The notes beneath the pieces were generated by a model. It ran no database searches, was not told the DNA's origin, and worked only from the letters and a program-made list of their open reading frames with translations. From Rosa chinensis (lineage: Eukaryota > Streptophyta > Magnoliopsida > Rosales > Rosaceae), in contig NC_037088.1 in NCBI RefSeq assembly GCF_002994745.2, positions 47,050,911 through 47,114,910 of the forward strand: a DNA stretch of 64,000 nt, in the 5' to 3' direction. A program made the position numbers and the translations under genes. Positions 11,259 through 21,368 of the stretch are shown piece by piece; position 1 is the first letter of the stretch; each line of letters opens with the position of its first letter.

Positions 11259-11784
11259 AGTTAGACACATCAATAGGAGAACATGTAGTGGCATAATGAT
11301 GACAAACCTAATTGACATGTGACAGCAATTAATTTAGATTAATTAAGTTGAACTTGACGAATGAGAAATCGACAATTATGACTAACATTTAAAGACATTT
11401 TCGTATTTAACTTGCTTTTGTCAACTTTCACTTGTGCTACTCTTAAGCTCGACCCGCAGCCGAGTTTGAGACAAACGTCATAGATATGAGCTTGATCACT
11501 TGGTATCGACCTCCGTGGAGCTTATTTTTGGGAAATACTCGGCATCGTGAGAATTACAAAAACTATGCCGGGTATCTTTGCAAATATAACAATTTAATGG
11601 GAAGCGTATGAAATCCTTAGAAATCCAGGGGGTGAAAGTTTAAATAATACACCGCCAAAACTGAATTGTCCAAACCAGTATTGTAGTCAGTTTAGTCACA
11701 CAAAACTGAAAATAACAAACTCTCTCACTTCACTCCTCCCAATGCAATTTCTCTGAAACAAACTCTCTCTCTCCCCCGATCACC
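11259..11784 (+). promoter_or_regulatory. Upstream region of clamp A, duplicated upstream of clamp B
   Basis: This block matches the reverse complement of 19425-19979, the upstream region of clamp B, along almost its whole length. Shared runs include CTTAAGCTCGACCCGCAGCC and GACAAACGTCATAGA. A CT-rich leader (11761-11776) precedes the ATG. The two genes therefore face away from shared-origin promoters. I identify no TATA box with confidence. Confidence 0.55.
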
Positions 11785-13738
11785 ATGGCGTTGCCGTCAC
11801 CGGAGGAAGAGTTTCCGGACAATCTCTGGTTTCGTGTGGAGATGAACGGAGCTCAACTGTTCCAGAAGGCCTTGAGACCCCTGTTTCAGTCCGCCTACTC
11901 CGACAAAGAGTACCCGGAAGAAATGTTCCTCGCCGGAAAGATCCACGACGACGGCTTGATGAGCATTTCCAAGACGGACGGTGTTTCACTGGCCTCCAAA
12001 GCCACTTTCCCGTCTACTGTTTACACAACTCTGTCGCTGCCGATTTCGTCCTTCACACAATTCCGCTGCCGCCAGGACCGCCTGCTCCGCCTCCACCTCG
12101 GCCTCTTGGAGCACCGAATCAACGCCACCGTCGGCGGCTATGATTCTGACGACGACGTTTCCATACGCTTCTCCGGTGAGAGCACCAACTACAACACCTT
12201 GATCTATGGCGTCAGGGACGGTGGCGGTGAGTAGGTTTCCAGAATTTGGGGCATTATTTTTTTGTTTCTAGCTAGCTAGGGTTTCAATTCCATGATTACT
12301 TGCTTCAATTTTTTTTTTTTTTTTTGTTCTCAGTGGACGGTGCTGAACTGGAAACCTCTGAAATTGCACTGATGAACTCGAAGCCGGGTCGGGTGGTTGG
12401 GCCTGTGTCGAAGTATCAACTGAGCATTGAGATGCCGGCGGAGACTTTTATGCAACTCATCGACTTTCTGAGCTTGTATGGATCTGCAGGTACTTATCAA
12501 TTTTTCTGAGCATGTATGGGATTCCATTGTGTATTTACTGTACTGTACTATTAGATGAATAATATGGCAGTCATTGTATACCGAAAGTTATACAGCACTC
12601 CGGAGTATTAAAACTCCGGTTAGATCACCCAATGCTACCGGTTCATTGTGTAGTTAGTTGATACAGCATGCATTTCTCTGTTTCCGAATTCATGTCAATT
12701 TTTCTGTTTTGTTTAGCTTGTGTCTAACTTGATTCGCAATTTCAACCGCACCTCTGTGAGTCTGTCCAATCTTGCTGTTTCGGTCTAGTATCAGTGGTGC
12801 TGTTTGTTTTACATTATCGGGTGTATTTTCTAGTTCAGGGTGTCCATATTTGGTATCCTCCCCACTGTGATGAACTGGATTTGGTGCAAGTAATAATTAG
12901 CACTTCTTTCTTAATTGTGAATTGGAGGACTTCAAAAATTTTGTGTTTGTTTCACTTCCAGAGATTAGAGGAACATTGGTCTTTTTATTGTTGAAAGGGA
13001 TTGTGCATCATTATAGATGGTGAAAGACTCCAAGTCAAGTCTGTTTATGTTTATATATTGTCAGAAGACAAACTATTTGCAAAATTGGATTCTCCTGGGA
13101 ACACTTCAATATTATAAGCTTATGTATGTCGAATTTGCTAATTGAAGTTATTGACCTTCTGCGTCTTATTTATTGCACAGTTTTCACCTGTGCATCTTAT
13201 ATGCTTTCGAATTGCATTTGTTGGTTTTGTTTTTGGTACTTTAATCGCTGCACTTCTCAGCAATGTAATTATACTGTTGGTTCATGGCATCTTGTACATG
13301 CTGCTTACCAGTCTACTGTGCATCGTTTCAGTTAAGGCCACCGTGACAAATACTCAAATCATGTTCTGTGTAGTCAATAAGGAGGTTGTTTTGAGGGAAG
13401 AGGTAAGCACTATTTAGTAGCATGCAATAGTGTTCTCCCCCACACTTTATGGGTTACCGATCAGTTTTTTTTTTTTTTTTTGCTGTTCAAATGTTCAAGA
13501 TGATGACTATTAACTTTATTTTAATGTTGTGCAGGCTGAGAGATACAAGATTGTGCATTCCGCAGGTCAATATCCATATTTGTTGGAATTTGGTCTCGAT
13601 CAAAAGAGTGCATTCCTGAATGCGGCTATTCTATCAAACATAGTTAGGCTGCACCAGCTTACTGATTCACGCACTGTGTTGGAGGTACCTATTAGTGCAC
13701 TCGGCAGCCTCATGTTTTACTCTAAGCTTAGGCAATGA
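11785..13738 (+). CDS. Clamp A: divergent PCNA-like sliding clamp (type I)
   Basis: Four exons: 11785-12226, 12334-12489, 13332-13402 and 13535-13738. They give 290 residues, with GT-AG introns of phase 1, 1 and 0. PCNA trimers encircle DNA and tether polymerases; each subunit has two similar domains joined by a linker. By eye the product follows this layout. The first inner helix is near NGAQLFQKALRPLFQSAYSD. An FRC motif (PCNA YRC) comes before the second helix LLRLHLGLLEHRI. A linker near residues 160-175 is followed by YQLSIEMPAETFMQLIDFL (PCNA YSCVVKMPSGEFARICRDL). The end LLEFGLDQKSAFLNAAILS...LGSLMFY matches LTFALRYLNFFTKATPLS...MGHLKYY. Identity to true PCNA is low and I see no lysine at the position equivalent to K164. 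Membership of the fold is well supported; function is unknown. Confidence 0.8.
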
Positions 13739-14278
13739 TGATCTATGACTATGAGTCATATTTTACATGTATTTTCTGTTTTTCCTCGATTGTTGGGTAG
13801 AATACAAATAGCAAACAGAGGCAAAAAAGATACAAAGACTGGCCCACAACTCTTGAGAATTCTTTTGGGCGTATCAATCTCTGTATATGATGCTGAATCT
13901 ATCTCTCGATTACCATTGTTGGCAACAACTCTGGCATGTTGGAAGTATCTTGCCTCCACCTCATTATGATTGTACTTTTACCATGCTTAGTCATCTTACA
14001 CCCCTATGAATGCTTAAGAAACGAAACATAACCATATCAATATATGCAGTACAGAAGGAAATTTGGTTGATATTGCTGAAAAGGTTCAGGAAATTAGAGG
14101 ATCTTAATCTCATTGTTTCCATCATTGGTTCAATAGAAATCTACAATATATGTTTTGAAGTATTGGAGGATATGCTTGGCTTTTTCTTGTTTTAAAGTAA
14201 CTTACTCATTGAAATTTCCTTATACATCGGTTACATACTCTCTACCGGTCTATGAATGACAATCCAGACCAGTGACCT
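13739..14278. repeat. 3' flank of clamp A, inverted copy of the clamp B 3' flank
   Basis: No gene seen. The stretch to about 14205 matches the reverse complement of about 17340-17700 downstream of clamp B (for example TGAGTCATATTTTACATGTATTTTC and TTGCTGAAAAGGTTCAGGAAA). It also matches 36300-36620 downstream of clamp C in the same inverted sense. It forms part of the inner section of the inverted duplication. Confidence 0.55.
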
Positions 14279-15547
14279 CTAGTTATGACATGGTTTGCCC
14301 ACCAAATTCAAGTCCGATATACTAGAGGGATCAGAGGGATCGATCGGGAACCACAACTTCTTAATTCTTTCAACACATCTTGTTTCCAAATCTCTGCTCA
14401 TAAGTTTCAAGTTTTTACACTCGCGCAAATCAAGGATCTCAAGTTGAGGACAACAATCAAGAATTTTCGCCAGGCCATTGTAAGTCAGCTCATTGCTACG
14501 GATCTCAAGGAGGAGTAAACCATGCATGGTTGCTGATATAGCAACTGCATCCTCGTTTCTATAATACTGCCTGGAAGACCTTCTTCCGTTCCGGTTGTTA
14601 AATTTGAATGATTTCAAACGAGGGCAGCAGAGCCCAACTATTTGTATAGCCATACTGGAGAATTTGCACATCGAAATGTCAAGTTCCTCCAAAACTCGAA
14701 GTCTCGAAGCTGCTTGACACAACACCGCGTCATTTATAATGCCACAATTGAACAAACTGAGGTGTCTAATAAATCCAGCTGAACTGTATGAGAGGTTAAG
14801 AAGAAAGTAATGTTAGCCTTCGTACAATTAAACTTCTAAATGACCAACACAATCATTGCAAAATATACATATATGAATTCTGACATGCATATATAGAAAT
14901 CAATATTTACATTTGTGTGTATATCGAGTATGCATTCTCTACTACGTTTGCCAACTGTTATCAGCAATGTTAAATTCATGTGATGGGTATATCTTCAAAT
15001 TAAGACATCCATATTCTGAGGAGGAACTCCTCACTGGTACATCTTTCAGGTTCAAAATCACGGTTCATTTACTTCAGAAAAAGAGGATATCATTTTTTGA
15101 ACTTGCTCTATGTATTATATAGAGAGAACGAGAACAAAGTAAAACATGCTTTCTATAAAATAAAATAAAAATTATTAATTCGAACCTGTTAGTGATATAC
15201 TTTAACAGTTCATTGTCGCAAAAGTAGTCGACGTTGATATAGACAAAACTACCGGAGCTACGGTGTATGGCACGGCGGCACATCTTCACTATATCGTAAC
15301 ACAAGGGCGGCCCGAACATGAAGCTTGTATGGTTGTTCATGAAGTCGATGGTGCGCCACAGCATAGGGTCTTTGCAGATTTCACGCCACGTCTTGCACAC
15401 CATCTCAGCCACCGTCAAGGACTCAATGTCTCCAAGACGTGACAGTATCGACGCCGTAATGACGGCCGGAAGTTCCGTCCAGTCTCGGTTTACGTTGCTT
15501 GGGGCCATCAGGGTTTTGCTCGATCGTTTAGTAGTGTTGGGGAACAA
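14279..15547 (-). CDS. F-box/LRR protein 1 (SKIP19/FBL23-like)
   Basis: Two exons: 15186-15547 and 14279-14783, phase 2 intron, giving 288 residues. The N-terminal F-box is at about residues 20-65 (DWTELPAVITASILSRLGDIE, then VCKTWREICKDPMLWRTIDF). This is the module that binds SKP1 and makes the protein a substrate receptor of an SCF ubiquitin ligase. Leucine-rich repeats follow in exon 2 (LEELDISMCKFSS, LLLLEIRSNELT, LEILDLRECKNL), the part expected to bind the target. The architecture matches plant SKIP19-like/FBL23 proteins of about 300 residues. The donor is an unusual GTTCGA, kept identically in F-box 2. It sits tail to tail with clamp A. Target unknown. Confidence 0.85.
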
Positions 15548-17340
15548 ATAGAAGCTCTATTTATGGCTGTAACAAGTCCCAAGTCCCAAGTATACCCGGT
15601 CTCCTCCTCTATTAGGATATGAGTTTTTAGTTACGTTAAAATGGGTCTCCTCCATGTATACGTAATGTTATTTTCGTTTTCCTATTTAATTAATATATTC
15701 TTGGCTTATATAGGGGACGTCCATCAGTTGATGAGTACGTAGATGAATCAATTAAGCGGCTGCGCAGTGCTCAAGCCATTTGTAATTGGTTGTAACATCA
15801 TGGAAATAAGTCCAAAGAAAAAAAAAAAAGGCTATCCGACACTGCTAGAAAAAGCACGAAACAATTGAAGAGTTAACGCTAATTTATGAGAAAGTTTCGT
15901 GACATTATTCATGGGCACCCTAAGTTCTGACAACCACAAGCTGACCCTTGCTCAGTTGCTCCCATCATAGCTTCTGGAGGCACCCTCAACCGCGTGTTTG
16001 AATGCGCGCTAGCTTCTTCCTCAACTTTGGTTCAGCGGATAGCTTGAGTTTCTTGGGCTTTAATCCTTCAGTTTGGGATTATTCTTCCAGCCGGGGACGC
16101 CCAACTTTGGACCTTTTTGCAGGGGGAAACAACAATAACCCCATTCTTGTTCTTCAATGCCGGACATTGTTTATGGTAAAATTATGTTGAACAAGAATAA
16201 GCTTATGAACAAAAGTAACTATCAGGAATATGATTATGGAAATTTGGTTAGACCATAAGACAGAGAATTGGGAATGCTGCTGATTCATGAGCCATCTGCA
16301 TGTTCATTATTTTCTCTTTTTGTACGTTTACTTTCACTACTAAAGATCATGCCTATATGTCCACCATGCAATTCCAATACGTTCAAAGCAACAGGCGTGT
16401 TAGGTTTAAAATTTGTGCGACCTATTATTGTTAGGAATCTGAAACAATGCCGCACGAAACTCTTCATTAGAATATTCACGAAGAAGAGAGCTAGCCATCA
16501 CATCCAAAACCACCTGAAACATAGGGGATAGAACCGGATCCACGTCCTCTTGGAAAACACTATCAGAAGCAAACAATTAAACCTTTAAGCTGATTCCTCT
16601 GCTTTACGATTAGAACCCCATCCCATCTTTCAATTGTTTCCGGTAAGGATCATGTTGTTCAGGTAGCAGTAAGCAGCTGTTTTCTTTACTGAACATTCGA
16701 CAACCAGAAAAGCATTGGAAGGAGGAATTCATCTCATTTGTACGTGCGCCAAAAATCTCTCTCTTGCAATTCAATAACCTCAAACGTGTATTGGCCAGCT
16801 CCGCCGCCAACTGAAATTTAAGACCTGTACATAAAGGTACCCAATAGGAGAATGAGTTTTGGTACTTCCCTTGGACCAGCAAAAAGTTTCAGCGGACAAA
16901 TGGGAAGGCATGTGAAGTTGCCCTTTCAGCCCAACTGCAATGAAGTCAGGGGATTTTTCCAAGAACAGGAACCATGGAACATATGAGAAAAGTTTGATCG
17001 TAAAGACGATGTGTTGAGCAAATTAACAGGTTGTGGCTTCAACCATTCCCTATAATGTATAGTGTATCGGACTTGAATTTTGTGGGGAAATTTTCATGTT
17101 AGCAACTATCAGTTTATTTCTCCTGTGCATTATGCATTGTACATTAAGTTACCATGATTCTTTTTGGTCATGAACTTTGCTGCAGATTCTCTGTTGTCAT
17201 TACCATTAGGCTAAAATGTAGCCACTACTCACTAACAAACCCGGATTTCATGACTAGAGATTATCGCCCTGGATTCTGATTCATACATCGCTCCAGAGTA
17301 TGTATGTAATGTTAAATGGAGAGTATGCTACTGTAAAACA
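15548..17340. other. Spacer at the duplication axis with a 1.1-kb mosaic insertion
   Basis: 15560-15850 matches 35650-35890, and 16985-17340 matches 35920-36250. The intervening 15850-16985 is missing from that second copy, so it is an insertion here or a deletion there. Inside it, 16268-16450 is a reverse-orientation copy of a dispersed sequence also found in clamp E intron 3 (28600-28860) and in clamp F (51060-51290). Short open stretches on the minus strand (16780-16962) read like a fragment of an unidentified protein (SPDFIAVGLKGQLHMPSH). I cannot assign it, and no complete gene is present. Confidence 0.5.
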
Positions 17341-17701
17341 AGAAAAAGCGAAGCATTTCCTCTAGTAGTTTAAAAATTATATTGTAGATATCTTTTGAAC
17401 CAGTAATGGAAACAATGAGATTAAGATCCTTTCCTGAACCTTTTCAGCAATATCAACAAAATGAGTTTGACATGGTTATGTTTCTTTTCTTATGCATTCT
17501 AAGGTGTATAGGCTGACTAAGCAGGGTTAAAGTACAATCAGAATGAGGTGGAGGCAAGCTACAACCAACATGAAAAAATGTTGCATGTCAACAATGGTAA
17601 TAGAGACAGATTCTGCAACATCTACTGGAATCGGTACACCCTAAAGAATTCTCAATCAGGACAGTGAAAATACATGTAAAATTTGACTCATAGATGATCA
17701 C

Positions 17702-19424
17702 CTAAAGCCTAGAACAAAACATGATGCTACCGAGTCCATTAACAGGTACCTCCAACACAGTGCGTAAATCCAAAAGCTGGTGCAGCCTAACTCTGTCTGA
17801 TAAACTCGCCGCATTCAGGAATGCACTCTTATGATGGATACCGAATTCCAACAAAAATGGATATTGACCCCTCTCACGCAGAATCCGGTATCTCTCAGCC
17901 TGCACAACATTAAAATGAAGTTAATAGTGATCAGGTTGGACTCTTGAAGAGCAAAAACAAAACAAAAAAGGACAAATTGGTAAACCATATGGGGTAGAAC
18001 ACTCTTGCATGGTACTAAATAGACCTCACCCCTTCCTCCAGAAAAACCACTTTATTGACTACACGGAACATAATTCGAGTCGCTGTCACATCGGCATGAA
18101 CTGAAATGATGCACAGCAGACTAGTAAGCAGCATACACAACATGTTATGAAGCTACAGAAAAATTTAATGGGCATTACACCAGTGGCTCCAAAGTAACCC
18201 ACACAGTACGTGCTCCTCTAGAACCCAATATTGCTGGAAATTTCTCAACAAAAAGTAGGTGCAGCCACTAATCATGCATTAACCAAACCAACAAATGCAA
18301 TTCGAAAGCATGTGTGTGTGTGTGTGAATTGTATAGCAAACAAGATATAAGGTCGAGATCACTGACTCTTCAATTAGCAAATTAGATATACAGAAGCTTA
18401 TAATATTGGGGTATTTAGTTTGTCTTGTGACAAAAAATTAATATACTTTTGCAAGGATATACAGAAATGCTGCATCAAAGTAATTAATTAAATATACAAA
18501 CACTGAAACTAATCTCACACCTAAATCTGCCACAATTGCTCACAACTGACTTACACCAAGGAATCAGTAATGTACAGAAAAATTGATAAGTCGCTTAAAA
18601 GTACCTTCAAACCCATAAAAGCTCAGAGAATTGATAAGTTGCCTAAAAATCTGGGCCGGCATCTCAATGCTCACTATATAACTGTAATCTGACCAATCCA
18701 ATCCCCCCAAAGAACCCCGATATGAGGAAATGAGCGCCATCTCAGAGCTGTGCACGGCAACGGCATCCCCTGAAACAAATTGAAGCCAAATAAAAATCAT
18801 TGAATTGAAAATTTTGAAACCTCCCAAATTCTTGAAAGAAAATAATTACTTACTGTCCCTCAGAGAATAGAGCAGGGCGTTGTAGTTCGGCTTCGCTCCA
18901 GAGAAGCATACAGAAATGCCATCATCATCGTCTTCATAATCGTCGATGGTACTGTTGATTCGGTTCTCCAAGAGGCGGAGGTGGAGGTCCAGCACGCGCT
19001 CCTTGCGGCAGCGAAAGGCGGAGAAGTTTGCGAGAGGCAGTTGGAGATAGGCGTCAAGATGAGGCGGGAAAGAGGTTGTGCAGATCAGAAGAATCCCGTC
19101 CGGCGATATGCTGAGGTGGCCGGCGTCGCGGATGTGTCCGGCGTGGAACATGTCGTCAGGGTACTCTCGGTCGGTGTAGGCAGTCTGAAACAGGGGTCTC
19201 AAGGCCCTCTGGAGAAGACGGACTTGGTTCAGCTCCGCATAAAACCAGAGATTTTGCCTCTTCTCCGCCGAGGACGACGACGACGACGCGATGGTGGTCT
19301 GATCAGAGTCTGTGTCTTCCACAACCTCCTCCGATGATGAAGACGCCGCCGCTGCCGCCGCCGCCTCCGACATGACCTCCTCCTCCGGTGAAATCGGCGC
19401 CGTCTCCCACGAGTCGGCGCTCAT
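17702..19424 (-). CDS. Clamp B: divergent PCNA-like sliding clamp (type I) with acidic N-terminal extension
   Basis: Exons: 18854-19424, 18605-18769, 18030-18100 and 17702-17899. They give 334 residues, with intron phases 1, 1, 0 as in clamp A. Residues 1 to about 57 are an extension of low complexity: an Ala run, Ser runs and acidic patches (EEEVMSEA, EEVVEDTDSD). PCNA has no such extension. The clamp part follows: inner helix NQVRLLQRALRPLFQTAYTD, FRC motif (AFRCRKERVLDLHLRLLENRI), acidic loop DDYEDDDDG, YIVSIEMPAQIFRQLINSL after the linker, a third exon HADVTATRIMFRVVNK, and a C-terminal LLEFGIHHKSAFLNAASLS...LGSIMFC. The PCNA fold is supported by eye; role unknown. It is an inverted partner of clamp A and the likely source of dead copy C. 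Confidence 0.8.
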
Positions 19425-19435
19425 GATCGGAGAGC

Positions 19436-19476
<41 letters not shown>

Positions 19477-19979
19477 AGAGAGTTTGTTTCAGAGGAATTG
19501 CATTGGGAGGAGTGGAGTGGGAGAGTTTGTTATTTCTAGTTCTGCGTGACTAACTGACTACTGTACCGGTTTGGGCATTTCCGTTTTGGCGGTGTATTAT
19601 TTAAATTTTCACCCCCGGGTTTCTAAGAATTTCAGATACTTCCCATTAAATTATCATATTCACAAAGGTACCCCGCATAGTTTTTGGTAGATCTCACGAT
19701 CCGGAGTGTTTCCCAACATAAGCTCAACCAAGGTCAACATCAAAATGATCAAGCTCACCTCTATGACGTTTGTCTCAAAACTCGGCTGCGGGTCGAGCTT
19801 AAGGGTAGCACAAGTGAAAGTTGACAAATCAATTAAGTTAAATACGAAAATGTCTTCTGATGTTGGTCACAATTGTCGATTATATTTCTCATTCGTCAAC
19901 TTCAACTTAATTAATCTAAACTGCTGTCACATGTCAATTAGGTTAGTCGTCATTATGTCACTCTATATCCTCCTATTGA
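19425..19979 (-). promoter_or_regulatory. Upstream region of clamp B, inverted copy of clamp A upstream region
   Basis: Matches the reverse complement of 11259-11784. The 5' leader contains a (GA)n run at about 19439-19468 and a second purine run, where clamp A has only a short CT stretch on its sense strand. No other gene is visible. The block ends at 19980 where a transposable element is inserted. Confidence 0.55.
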
Positions 19980-19989
19980 TGTATCTAAC

Positions 19990-20878
19990 CAAGGCCGAGC
20001 CTGTGGTTCTTGATGCCCAGGGCGAAATTCTTTTTTTGGTGCCCAGAGTCGTCTAGAGATTTTTTTGATGATGATTATGAGATTAATTTGGCTATGAAAA
20101 GTTTCGAATTAACAAGTTTTTAGAATAATCAATAGAACTACAAAAAACAAGCAACATAACTTCTAATATTCATAAAATTAAACAACACCCAATAAATATT
20201 TTGATATATACCTTAGCCTGCATCATGGAATGCCAAAAAATTTGGCTAATCACCGTAGAAGAACAGAAAAATAGAGAGGAGAAAAATTGGGAGATGAAAA
20301 CCACTGCAAGTGGCCTAATGGTTCTTGCCTAGTTGGGTGTGCTCCCTAACCTTGGTTCGAACCCCGAAGCTGTCAAAGTGGCCAGGCACTGTGCTGCAAT
20401 GCACAGTTGGAGCATTTCACATGCGTCGAAGGGGTTTATCTTGGGCCTAGGAAGCCTTTGGATTCCCCTTGACAAAGTCAAAAAAAAAAAAAAAAAAAAA
20501 AAAATTGGGAGATGAAAAACAGATGTGAGAACGATTGGCTGGAGGGACAAATGATGAAAATGAATTGAGGGATTGAATGACCTTTGAAACCCTAAATTTA
20601 AAGAGAAATTTGTTTGATTTCAACATTTTGGAGAGAGTAAGAGACTTTGCTATAATGGTGCTTGATTTTTTGAGTTCTCGATGACTTGAAGAGTTAAAGA
20701 AAAAGAACAAGAAAAAGAAGAAAACACATAATGTCTAGAATTCTACAATAAATTTAATTTAATTTAATTTTTTTTTCTACATTCCAAAATTATACACACA
20801 CACACACATAAAAATGGTGCCCCACCTTCCCTTGGGCCTTAGGCTGTCGCCAAGGCTACCCTTGGGCAAGGCCGGGCT
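19990..20878. mobile_element. Non-autonomous DNA transposon (MULE- or hAT-like) with a nested SINE
   Basis: The element is flanked by a direct repeat TGTATCTAAC (19980-19989 and 20879-20888). The ends are GC-rich and roughly inverted: CAAGGCCGAGCC at the left, and the complement of the right end reads AGCCCGGCCTTG. About 0.9 kb, with no transposase frame. The 9-10 bp target duplication favours a Mutator-like element, but short termini leave the class open. A (CA)n run lies at 20793-20806. The SINE at 20301-20500 is inserted in it. Confidence 0.6.
20301..20500 (+). mobile_element. tRNA-derived SINE
   Basis: About 175 bp plus an A tail (20480-20500). An A-box-like stretch (AGTGGCCTAATGG, near 20310) is followed by a B box GGTTCGAACCC (near 20353), the internal RNA polymerase III promoter of tRNA-derived SINEs. 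The flanks repeat AAAATTGGGAGATGAAAA (20283-20300 and 20501-20518), a target duplication of the length made by target-primed reverse transcription. Confidence 0.8.
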
Positions 20879-20888
20879 TGTATCTAAC

Positions 20889-21368
20889 TTGAACAATACA
20901 CTCAACACTCCACTTGTCAATTTGCTTATTGAAAAATGAGATTGTTTACTCTACAAATTTTAAGTAAGATTGTTTCTCAACATTTTGTGATAAATTAGGT
21001 GGTGTTTTGGGGGGTGGTGTTGAATATACAGGATGGGGAATGTTACAAGTAGTGTGAACGTGGTAGTTGAATCATCACAACAGAAATTGATTGCTTACAT
21101 AGAAATTTGGCTTCTCCAAACTCATAATCTCAACGAAACGACGTCGCCCTGAATCAAATCTTTGCTAACCATTCGATTGGCTTCGTGACCCCGAATTCCG
21201 CAGGGTACCGGGAACGGGACCAAAAGTGCAATTAGAAAAACTTCAGTGCCAAATGTATAATTAATACAACTCCCAACAAAATAAAATCCCCCGCCCATAG
21301 TTAGTTACACCCATAAATTTCGGAACCCCTTTTTCTCCTCCAACAAAATTCTCCGGCTTTCTTCCACA
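20889..21368 (+). promoter_or_regulatory. Upstream region of clamp D
   Basis: No gene. Matches the reverse complement of 6735-7150 in the left arm. It contains CGAAACGACGTCGCCC at about 21135-21150; the core ACGACGTC also occurs upstream of clamp E and in the left-arm relics. The leader just before the ATG (CTTTCTTCCACA) resembles that of clamp E (CTGTTTCACA). Confidence 0.45.
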
